From: Chaetorhynchus papuensis
Taxonomy: Eukaryota > Chordata > Aves > Passeriformes > Rhipiduridae
NCBI GenBank assembly: GCA_013396525.1
Contig: VWYX01000825.1
Coordinates: forward strand, 248,001-312,000
Length of the DNA stretch: 64,000 nucleotides
Direction of reading: 5' to 3'
Part shown: piece after piece, positions 12,601-20,830 of the stretch
Numbering within the stretch: the first letter of the stretch is position 1
How the letters are laid out: every line of letters begins with the position of its first letter
Position numbers and translations under genes: made by a program
Notes under the pieces: generated by a model
What the model was told of the DNA's origin: nothing
The model's database searches: none
Seen by the model: the letters and a program-made list of their open reading frames with translations, nothing else

Positions 12601-13574
12601 ACATCATCCCTTTGGACAGTGGAGTTAAGGCCTTAGAGAGGAGTAACACTCAGGCATTTTCAACTGAAACAGAACATCTGGGGCTGAGAAGTAGATAAGT
12701 AATTAGGGTGAAACTTCAAGTGACTTCATCTGTGGGACTTCCGTAATGTTAACAAGAACTATCATAATACATACAAATCAACTTTAAAGAGACTTCCAGA
12801 TGCTCTGTATTGTATACGATCAACTCTACTTCTGCCATTGCCCCATTGCTAAATTCCTGCAAGGGTGTATATAACATTATTACACCAGGACCTCTTGAAC
12901 TATTCCATTATGCGTGTAATAGACTGCCTCATGGACTTTTCCATTTGTAATTGCCTAAAACCCCTGCAGCATCTAACAATAATTACTAACAGTGAAAACG
13001 TAGGTACAAGTTCTGTAATGGATAATGGTTATCTTTTAAATGGTTTTTTAAACAGTTTAAGAGCTGGAAATAAGGAAGACAGCAATCTCTCTGGACAGAA
13101 CTCATCCTGACTGCTTTTAGACATAGTCATCATAATGTAGTCTCTGTGGATGATTTACCCGGTCAATGAAAACAGACAGGACCCTCAAAATCTGTCTACC
13201 AAAGATCTTGATCTCTGCCCCAGCAAAGGTACTTACCCTTCCCTGCTGACTAACCGAGGACTGCAGGGCAACTAAATCCACAGTTTATGGATATAAAACC
13301 AAGAAAAAGCGGACACAGACTCCAGTAAACTGGGAATTGTTGTCCTATTGCAAACCCTACGGGAGATGAGTATCCTGAATTTGTATCCTAGTTTATAGAT
13401 GTGTCTTCATCTGTTTTGTCAAAGCAAATGGAAGCACAAGAAGCTCTGGAAGCAGCCTCAGAAATGTTGTTTAGTCAAGCCTGGGACTGTACTTACCTTC
13501 AACATATCCCCAGCCTGGAAGCTCAACTCGTCTTCTCCAGAAGCAGTGAAATTAAACTTGGCGATGGCTTCCAT
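465..13574 (-). CDS. GRAP2: GRAP2 (GADS) adaptor protein, seven coding exons, whole coding span
   Basis: This is the haematopoietic Grb2-family adaptor. In the known family the SH2 domain binds phosphotyrosines on LAT, and the C-terminal SH3 binds the RxxK motif of SLP-76 in the cytoplasm beneath activated T-cell, mast-cell and platelet receptors. Seven exons were joined by reading GT/AG sites on the minus strand. Intron phases agree at every junction (0, 2, 2, 0, 0, 0) and the total is 891 nt, or 296 codons plus stop. Domain order is SH3 (1-56), SH2 (58 to about 150), linker (about 151-237), SH3 (238-294). GRAP2 rather than GRB2 or GRAP is supported by HEDDVQHFKVMRD in the SH2, RRHTDP in the linker, and SSNPSWW plus LGLFPANYV in the last SH3. 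Human GADS has 330 residues; the deficit lies in the linker. The order of exons on the minus strand, the intact frame and the absence of stops all argue for a functional gene. Confidence 0.97.
645..2866 (-). other. GRAP2: GRAP2 last coding intron
   Basis: This intron has GTAGGT and TTCTTTACAG borders. It holds several short open frames without domain content. No transposon or RNA gene was recognised. Confidence 0.88.
2867..2986 (-). CDS. GRAP2: GRAP2 coding exon 6: linker, second part with RRHTDP site
   Basis: This exon encodes residues 198-237. It starts ERYGGSLDRKDVMHG and includes MQRRHTDPLHQQTP. RRHTDP is conserved with human GADS, where the threonine (Thr229 here) is reported as an HPK1-phosphorylated 14-3-3 docking site. 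DRKD (205-208) sits where human GADS has its caspase-3 DIND site. The acceptor is TTTTCTTTCTAG. The donor is CCG|GTAGGT in phase 0; the overlapping GTGATG four bases on would break the frame to the last exon. It is 120 nt long and begins like exon 5. Confidence 0.94.
2987..4332 (-). other. GRAP2: GRAP2 intron between coding exons 5 and 6
   Basis: About 40% of this intron is a solo endogenous-retrovirus LTR in the opposite orientation. I searched the remainder for a Gln/Pro-rich linker exon like the human one and found none. That supports direct splicing of exon 5 to exon 6. Confidence 0.85.
3019..3556 (+). mobile_element. Solo LTR of an avian endogenous retrovirus (ERVL-like)
   Basis: The element begins TGTTATGG and ends TATGACA, giving the TG...CA ends of an LTR. 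It is flanked on both sides by the same 5-bp target duplication CATGT (3014-3018 and 3557-3561). A TATATAAA box lies at 3215-3222 on the plus strand, followed by an ACTGGGGGGAGTTGGCC block and an ATT-rich microsatellite-like tract. I recognise this pattern from a common bird LTR family, and a 5-bp duplication is consistent with class III/ERVL. No internal retroviral genes remain, so it arose by LTR-LTR recombination. It lies antisense to GRAP2. The family name is from memory and unverified. Confidence 0.9.
4333..4464 (-). CDS. GRAP2: GRAP2 coding exon 5: linker, first part
   Basis: This exon encodes residues 154-197, a divergent linker exon. It begins ERRGGSLERIGREGFHLGGA and ends IPILQQQQ before the donor CAG|GTACTA. 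It corresponds to the human linker segment around RGNSLDRRSQGGPHLSGAVGE. The human exon continues into a long Gln/Pro-rich run, whereas here only four glutamines remain. It is 132 nt long and phase 0 at both ends. The acceptor CTTCCATCAG is good. Assignment rests on frame continuity and partial similarity, so it is slightly less certain than the domain exons. Confidence 0.88.
4465..6095 (-). other. GRAP2: GRAP2 intron between coding exons 4 and 5
   Basis: This intron has GT/AG borders. Open frames of up to 125 codons occur inside it on both strands, but none shows a recognisable domain or plausible splice context. Nothing else was seen. Confidence 0.88.
6096..6264 (-). CDS. GRAP2: GRAP2 coding exon 4: C-terminal half of SH2
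   Basis: This exon completes Arg97 and encodes residues 98-153. HEDDVQHFKVMRD followed by YLWTEKF, NKLVDYY and SISRQKQILLRD is nearly identical to human GADS and clearly differs from GRB2 and GRAP. It supplies the beta-D strand residues of the SH2 pocket (QHFKV) and the tryptophan after beta-D (Trp118), then ends in the start of the linker (NSQEEK). The donor is AAG|GTAAAC in phase 0. The acceptor (GGGATCTAG) has a rather weak pyrimidine tract. Confidence 0.96.
6265..7964 (-). other. GRAP2: GRAP2 intron between coding exons 3 and 4
   Basis: This interrupts the SH2 coding region at Arg97 (phase 2). It contains a 16-nt perfect palindrome at 6650-6665 and a purine-rich A/G run near 6745-6768. 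No transposon or additional exon was recognised. Confidence 0.88.
7965..8084 (-). CDS. GRAP2: GRAP2 coding exon 3: N-terminal half of SH2
   Basis: This exon completes codon 57 (Pro) and encodes 58-96 plus two bases of Arg97. It opens WFDEKISRHEAENLL, the SH2 start where the alpha-A arginine is Arg65. The FLVR-like strand reads GCFVVRAS, with the essential phosphotyrosine-binding arginine at Arg83, and the exon ends GDFSISV. Human GADS has FIIRAS at the same place, so the phosphopeptide pocket appears intact. The acceptor is CACTTGACAG and the donor is TCAG|GTATCT. Confidence 0.95.
8085..10333 (-). other. GRAP2: GRAP2 intron between coding exons 2 and 3
   Basis: This intron has GT/AG borders. 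It holds a (GT)n(GA)n microsatellite at about 9702-9728 and a small CpG-dense, purine-rich patch at about 9780-9910, which is out of character with its AT-rich surroundings. Another TA/CA-rich stretch lies near 8405-8435. No coding exon was found. Confidence 0.88.
10334..10425 (-). CDS. GRAP2: GRAP2 coding exon 2: second half of N-terminal SH3
   Basis: This exon encodes residues 27-56 and two bases of codon 57. The sequence ILSSQEEWYKAEL then EGYVPKNFIDF closely follows human GADS. Trp34 is the conserved ligand-groove tryptophan, Pro47 and Phe50 are the PxNY-type residues of the 3-10 helix, and the exon ends FHVP plus CC. The acceptor is CCATTGCAG and the donor is CC|GTAAGT. The 92-nt length and phase 0/2 match the frame of both neighbours. 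Confidence 0.95.
10426..13496 (-). other. GRAP2: GRAP2 intron between coding exons 1 and 2
   Basis: The intron is bounded by GTAAGT and TTGCAG. It contains a G-run at 11791-11810 and a second donor-like GTAAGTAC motif near 13237, about 260 nt inside the intron. No other exon, RNA gene or recognisable transposon was seen. Confidence 0.9.
13497..13574 (-). CDS. GRAP2: GRAP2 coding exon 1: start codon and first half of N-terminal SH3
   Basis: This exon encodes residues 1-26, beginning MEAIAKFNF, the standard Grb2-family N-terminus (MEA-x-AK-[YF]-DF). It ends GDMLK, followed by a strong donor (AAG|GTAAGT, phase 0). The start is chosen because Grb2-family proteins begin with this methionine and there is no room for a longer N-terminus before a plausible acceptor 25 nt upstream. 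The RT-loop acidic residues GEDEL are present. One oddity is that the aspartate of the ALYDY-like motif is asparagine (residue 8, codon AAT), where human GADS has Asp. Confidence 0.95.
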
Positions 13575-13599
13575 ACTGAGTCTTGGGGGTAGAGCAAAG
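13575..13599 (-). other. GRAP2: GRAP2 5' UTR part of the first coding exon and its acceptor
   Basis: Twenty-five nucleotides separate the ATG from a pyrimidine-rich acceptor (ACTTCTTCCAG). This fits the family pattern in which the ATG exon carries only a short leader and one or more non-coding exons lie far upstream. An alternative acceptor ending CCCCAAG lies nearer the ATG but has a weaker context. The upstream exon joined to it was not identified. Confidence 0.55.
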
Positions 13600-16500
13600 C
13601 TGGAAGAAGTATACACTTGTCAACATCTATGAGCTACTGGGATTGTGGAGTCCAGCCTCTGGAAAGCTGATAGGCAGTGCTGTGATTTGTCTGTGGAGAA
13701 GCACGCACCAACTACGGGCAGCCATTAGTTACTAGACATGGGAAGACATTAGCAGCTAGAAGAGAGGGCATGGCTGAGGCTATAATTAGTCGAAGTCAGA
13801 AGTACAAAAAATCTATAGCATATGCTTATTCCAACAGATCTCTTTCTCTAGAGCAATCTCATGGGAAAAACATGTATAGACCAAACATTACTCTGTCACA
13901 GTTCCCAATGAAGCAAGTGACTCTGTCCTGCAACAGAAAAATGCATTTGCCCCCTGCAGGTACTTATGCTTTACCTCAAGAGTGAGTCAAACTGTGGACA
14001 AAACAAACAGAGCTGCAATAAATATGTATTTTTTTTCTTGGACAAGCGCCACAATACTGAAGGTTGAAAGAGTTTCTTCATTGTGATGGCTTAGCATGGG
14101 TGACCACAACTTTCAGGTAGGAAAAAGCTGTTTTCAGAAAGGCTGTATTCCCTATTTTGAAGCAGGCAGAGAGTTAGCCTACCTCAGTGTTGGTAACCCA
14201 GGAGTCTGAAAAGTATCAGCCAGCCTGCAAACCAAAGCCTGCTTTTCAGCACCAGAGCAATGTGGCAGGGGAAGTGGCAAGATGAGCTTTGCTCCTTCAC
14301 CACTTCCTGCTCATGTAACTCGGATGTACCCCAGCAGGACCATTTTTATAATCAAGAGTTACCGATTTCCCATGGCTAGGTCATGTACCCCACAGCCCAG
14401 CGGTGAGGCTGCCAGTGACAAGCCAAGAAATAGCCAGGCAGTGCCACACTAACCAAGTGCACTGCTGGCACATGCTCTTGCAGCACAGCTTCTGAAGACC
14501 ATCAGACAGGTCCAATATAGAAGTAACTTTTACGATTTCTAAGGTAGGTTCATCTGGGAACAAAGATCCTAAAACCACAGGTTCCACTACCTAATCTCAA
14601 TTCTCACAAAAACACCCAGTCTTTATGGCTTGAAAGGAAGTGCCAACCTGCCTGATCCAAAACATTCACAACCAGAAAGCTCTAGAAAGACACCGTACAA
14701 ACAAATGAACAACCCTACTTAGGGTTAGATATTTCTTGTCTATTAGAACTGACACAAGATCCCCAAAATATAAAGTGTTGATACTGAGCAAGCTCCAGAA
14801 CTTTGCCACTTTAAAATCAAAAAGCTGCTGTAACCCTCCTTTTCTGCAATACATGCTGTAATGTTCCTCCTTTGACACCCAACCCAGGGACTTAACTACC
14901 TGTGTAACAAGGAGCCAGGGCCCAGCTCTGGTACAGTGCAACTTAAACTGCTGAGAATGAACTGGGGAAAGCCTGCAGGGCAAAAGCTCTACGGCGCATT
15001 AGCCCAGGGATTCCAGAGGAAAATCACCTACATAGGAAGATATAAAATCTCAGAGGAAAAACAAAATCATAGTTTAGTTGGGATAGTCGGTCTAACTGAG
15101 GACCTGATATGAATCATTTGGGTCACTGAGTTGAGTTGTCAGTGCCATCGGTCCTGACCCAGCTGGTGGCAGATGGCAACCATGGAGGTTGACTCTTCAC
15201 TTCTGATTGTTGCCTGCAAAGAATTTTGGGTGCCTTTACACAGGTGAGGAGTATGCTATTGTTTAGCCTAATATTTCATTAAATCCTAACTAGGTTCTGT
15301 GTGTGTTAACTGTATAAAGCAGTTATTTATTGGCTAAATTGTCTATTTCCTGCCTGCAGAGTCCCTTTACACTTGACTAAAGATCCCTGAATAAAGTGAC
15401 CCACAAGAGGGGCCATAAAATCACCAGATTGTAGTTCTGAGATTTGTTACAATCACTTCTAACTATAAAAAGATGTTTATATGCTTCCTGGTGGATTCTG
15501 TTAGCACTCTCTTTTTTGCTGCTTATAGGTGTATTTATATCCATGTGACTGATGAGAGCTATGAAGCACCAAAGCAAATTTTTGGCAGCCCACAGAGAGT
15601 TCTGCTTATTCAACGTGAATCTGTTCTAGAGCAATTGGGATTGCTGCAGTGTCAGGGCCTCCCATGTAGGTCTGAGTACATAGCTCAGCTGAGATCTGCT
15701 GTACGCCTGCTATTCCAGCCTACTGCCTTAGGCTTTCAATACACATCAATACTGAACCGTAACACCCTAAAGCACATTGGTGCTTTATTCTCAGGCTTCA
15801 GCTTTCCAGCTGTTCAAAACATTTTCACCCCCTATTCTCCCTGTCAACCTACTGATGCTCTTTAATTCTTACCTTTAATACCTTTTGCAGACTAGGGTCA
15901 CCGTCTGTCTTACTCTTATTCCAAAACTTCAGTGTTACCCTGCAGGTGCAGCTTGGGCCTGATTTGAGAACTGTCCTCTATTCTTGCATTTTTGGAGCTT
16001 CAGTCTGTAATCCCCAACAGTCAATGTCAGCCTGTTGTGTGCTAACAGAGCATGGGGGTATTAAATTGGAGGGGAATTAACCCTTAAGGGAACTGGTTAA
16101 ACAATGATACTCTTTCATGGAAGAAAATTGAAGAAATAGACTAAAGGAGAATTACTTTAATAAGGGTTGTTTTTCAGTGTTTTATCTTGCAGTGGTGGCC
16201 TGCTGCAGAGAGATCAGAGCCAACAGTGCAGATGGATCCTGGAACTCCTAAGTGCAGACCATTAATCCCAGCTTGAGGAAAAGAACACACTTTAACAATA
16301 AACTATTTAAATACAAATCCTGTCTTTGATTCTGTCCCTTAGATACAGAAGAGACAGTGGTGGTTCTCTCTGCAGGGGGCAAGAGAGTAGAAAACCTTTC
16401 ATTTTTCAATATCCCAAATGTTAAAGGTGCTACTGGAATTTGGCCCCCTCCAAAGGAGAAGAGTTTGTGAAACAGTTAAAATCTTCCCCCTCATTTCCTT

Positions 16501-19059
16501 TTCAATTTCAGCAATCCCAGCCTCAGGGAGAGACCAGGAGACAGATACCTCTTCAAACAATCTAACACACGGATTAAATGTGCCTTTCATTGCCAGCGGC
16601 TGGATTTAGAAGTGGCTCAAATGCCATCCACAGTGTTGGCTGTGTTGATAAATCAGCAATGCAGTAATGCCCTGGCCTTAAGCTCTTCCCCCACCAACTA
16701 CTAAAGCAACACTAGCCAATAATCCTGCCTTTGAACTCCAGCCTACCACTTTTCGGCACCTGAACTTCAAACCAGTTCTGTTTTTCTGATCCTGTTCCCC
16801 CCTCCATCTGTAACTTGAGAATCCCCACTCTACATGGGTCAGTGTTGGGCCCTCATGAAAACTCCCCTGCCAGGAGCCCATTGTTTCCCTCTCTGCAGGC
16901 AACTTTGAGCACCATCTCACAACACAGACAGACAGGTAATTTTTCACTATTATCATAACTCACATTTCTCAAGCACCTTTTATCCCAAAGGACAGTGCTG
17001 CAGTTTGCAGACAGAGAGACAAATTCTGCTTTTAACTGCATGGTGCGACTCCTTTAAGCTTTTGATAACCAAGGACAATTTTAGACTGGGCATAATGTTC
17101 TCTGTGAAAATCACCTTTGTAGAGAGTTTAGCATGAAACATACGCAGTGTTCAAAGAGGGATTTTTCAGTTCCGAGTGTGAGTTGACCAGTACCCTTCAT
17201 TTTGTGCTGGCTTTCTGCACGCAGGCGAATTTTCTCTGTGGTTCACCTTTGTAACAGGGCGGACCCAAGGGGCACATTACAGCAATTCTGGGAACGGTGC
17301 AACAGAAGGTTCACAAAATGAAAAGTGAGAAGCAGCATGGCTTTCAGAGCACAAGGTAGGCATTTTAATTTAGCGGAACGTCATTCCCTGAGCAAGAACA
17401 TCAGCATCTCTGCATGTCTCAGCAGCCATGGCCTAAAACACGTCAGTGAGCAACACAGTCTGACAGCAGAGTCCCAAAGAGTTTAACATCATTACCCTAC
17501 ACCATGTTGGTTCCAAATTCAGCAGTAACAATGCCAGGAAAGGTCACCACTTATGAAGAGTTCATCACTCGGGGACTGCCCAGCCTCAGCCTTCCCCAAT
17601 CTCACCTATTTTCATCAGAAAGAGAGCAAAATTACAACAATGCGCTCACTTAATGGAACCATATGAAAAAAAGTTTTTATTTGTATGCCTGTAGCATAAA
17701 AAACTGCACACATCTCCAGTCTGAAGCTACATCCACTGAGGTTTTGCACCAAGATATACAGCCCGAGCTACTGTGTCTTTGTTGGGCTCTGCAAGTACAA
17801 CCTATTGGACTGATGAGCAACCAGGGACAGGATTCAACCCTGAACATCTGTACAGAAACACCAGATGACATTTCAGCAGAAACAATGGAAAAGGGACCTG
17901 TAATCTAGAAGAGCTGTGGCAGATAACAGCTTTGTTTTCACCAGCTAAGCCACATACAAGTGGCATGGGAATATTTAGCTCCAAAAACACAAACCTTTTG
18001 GTACGGAGTTAACAGTGCAGCTTCACTGACTGTCAGTGATAAGAGGGTAAAATTTATATTTATAACAAGTCACTAAAACACTCAGAAATGTTGCATTTAA
18101 GTCTTGGCTATTCCACCACCCACGGCAATGCATAGCATTTGGGCTGAACCTGTGTACAAACAAAATAAGCCTCGTAGGAACTGGATTCACAGAACAAACT
18201 TTCAGGACTCTTGTAACCAACAGCAGTTGGTAAGAAATGCCCCAAACTAGGATGGTGCTGAATCTCCCTAGGGAACCTATGTCTTCTGTGCTACTTCCCA
18301 TCACGACAGAGTTGAGCTGTGCAGCAACATGGGAAGCTGGTGCAACAGCAGACCCAAAGAGAGGCGCACATGATACTGTATATGATACAGTACCGCATGA
18401 TACTGTAACAGCATAAAATCCCAAATCTTTGCTGCGCTGGAAGGGCCGGTATGGGGGGACTAGGGTGGTGGTGAAACACCTCCTTCTGCTTGCCTCTCCC
18501 CCTCTCTCCTCCAGACTCCAGCTGATCAGATTTGGCAGAGGCATAGTGATTTGTCCTGCAAAAGCACTGTCCTGTTGTGAAAGCTGATAAACAAGATGGC
18601 CCTGGGATCCCATGCTCTGCCCCTACTGTGCAGTACTTCATGTTTCCTTCCAAAACCCCCCTTTCCTCCCTTGTACCTTGTCCCTCCCAGCTCCCCCCAC
18701 TCCAGTCTCAGAGCTATGCTCAGCCCATACCTTGCAGCAGCTGTCCTCACCGCTGGCACTTTGCTCAAAAGCAGGAGGTGCATTACCACCTAAGACACGG
18801 AAGAGACGGAGGGTGGAGGCCCCTCCCTGCAGCGTCAGTGTAACACATCAGTAATGGGTCCATGTGTGTGGACAGGGACAGTTAAGAGTGGGCATGGGGG
18901 ACAGAGGAACAGAATTGTGTCTGTCCCAGGACAGAGTGGGGCATGGACAGTTTCCAGTCTCTAATGTCAGAAATATTTGGTACCCTGCATATTTAAAATG
19001 GTGGTGTCAGTTCAAAAGGAGCTGCCTTTGGCTGCTGCTTCAGCCCAAGGTGGTTTAAC
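13600..19059. other. Upstream or 5'-intron sequence without recognisable genes
   Basis: This is probably the first part of the large 5' intron of GRAP2. Open frames of up to 196 codons (18023-18613, minus) were inspected and show no known domain. A paired imperfect inverted motif (ATACTGTA/TACAGTA) lies near 18373-18410. No exon or repeat family was recognised. Confidence 0.5.
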
Positions 19060-20830
19060 AGATGAATAAAGAAGGGTCCCTCAAAAAGTGCAAGTTCTAC
19101 CCAAATAAGGAAAACAGAAATGAGCACAGATCTGCTAAGTTAACTGAGAAGCTGTAAGTACGTTGAAAAGCATATCTTGAGGAACAAGTAGCTAAGACAT
19201 AAAAACATGTAATAAAATTCTTTTCAAAGACAACAGAAGCAGGAAGCCTGCCAGAGTGTGTCTGTAGGGCCGACAAATGATTGAGATGTAAAAAGAATGC
19301 TCAAAGAAGATAAGGACGAAGGACAAAAGCTAAATGAATTCTCTGCATCCATGCATCTTTCATAGGGATATTACGAGGTCCCCACACTGAGGTTTTCTTT
19401 GCAGAGAAAAGCAAGGGGAACTATTTCAAGATGAAGAATTGGAAGAAAAGGTTTTAGGAAAAAACAGTAAATGAACAAGAGTAAATTCAAAGATTAGATA
19501 TTTTAGAAATCTTGACTGAAATCCAAACTGAACATGAAATAATAAAGGCTGAGCAATTAAACTGTGGCATACAATGCTAGACTTAACTCAGCCTCGGTAC
19601 TAGGGAAAAAGCAGCAAACACAATGCCAATGTTTGAGATGTGTTTTGCGGGGATGCAAGGCACAGGTCTGACTTCCTTATGCCTGAAGTGGGTAGAAAGA
19701 ATAATGACAAAAAGAATTATTGACCCTAAGAGAAAAATAACATACCAATTCCTCCTCACATAGGTTTTGTAGAAGGAAGTTGTACGGCACAAAACTGAGT
19801 TCTTTGAAGGAGCTGATGAGTGTGTGGATAAAGGTGATCCCTTGATATAAAACTTGCATTTCTACATCATTTTTGATGAAGTCTCTCACCAAAGACTCTT
19901 AAAAAAACCTCCTAAGTTCTCAAAGAATAGGAGGGAAGGTCGTATAGATGATTAAAAGTTAGGAAACAATTTGAATGTGCTGTTCAAAATATTCATAAAT
20001 GATCTGGAAAACATGAAGTGACAAAACTTACTGATGAGAAAAAATTCAGGGTAATACGTATTAAATCTGATCACAAAGCCTTACAGATAGTTTAGAAAAT
20101 ACTGTTGAAATGCAAGATGAATCTCAGCGCTGATGACTGCAAAAGCAATGGACATGGGACAAAACAAACGCAACTACGTGAACACAGCAATTAACTTAAA
20201 TTAGCAATTACCACTCAGGAAAGACACCTTTGAGATGCTGTTTGAGTTCTACCAAAGTGTCAGCTGAGTGGAAGTCAAAAAGGCAGGTTAGGAAGTGTCT
20301 GGAAAGTGACAGAAAACAAACCAGAAGGCAACATCTTGCCACTGTACAAGTCCCTGGGGCACCTGCTTGAATATTTGTCACTTGAATACAGCAGCTAGTT
20401 CTCATCCCTCCATCTCAAACACAGAGACAGTAGCATTAGAAATAGCAGATAGAAAGCAACTAAAGATGACTGAAGGAATGGGAAATTTCTGAACAAGGAA
20501 GGACCAAATCAAAGACTGGGATCCTTCACCCTTAAAAAAAGTTGTCAGAGAGATAAATGCAAAAGCAATGTTGGAAACAAGGAGAACCATGGAAAAGGTA
20601 AACAGGAGATTTTTATCCATAATTTCTCATACATAAGCACTAGGAGTTCATTCCAAGAATGTCAGAATCTGGGATGCCATAGGGAAAGAAGCTTTGACAC
20701 GTACTTGTCCTGTTCTTACTCTCCTTCCTCAAACAGCTGTTGCTGGGCACAGCATCACGGACTGTGAGGAACTTTAACCCGACGTTTCTTATGACCTGTG
20801 GCACTTCACCAAAAAACACCACAACGTGCT
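19060..20830 (+). mobile_element. Ancient degenerate CR1 LINE, reverse transcriptase part
   Basis: Broken pieces of a CR1-type RT can be followed along the plus strand with frame changes. They include a VDKGDPL-like block near 19826, FDEVSHQRLL (about 19872-19901, from the FDKVPHQRLL motif), FINDLEN at 19992-20012, a decayed catalytic box near 20027 where FADD should be but TDE is read, ITTQERH near 20208 and a HLLEY piece near 20360. Nucleotide blocks around 19210-19330 also match the amniote CR1 consensus as I remember it. Many stops and indels show it is old and dead. Ends are approximate, and the 3' microsatellite was not seen. Confidence 0.85.

Noticed and set aside
15473..15865. 130-codon open frame on the plus strand
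   Set aside because: It shows no known motif, plausible splice structure or regulatory context. Length alone is within chance for 64 kb.
18023..18613. 196-codon open frame on the minus strand
   Set aside because: It is the longest open frame in the window, but it has no recognisable domain, a low-complexity and chance-like composition, and overlapping frames of similar length on the other strand. It probably arose by chance in intronic DNA.
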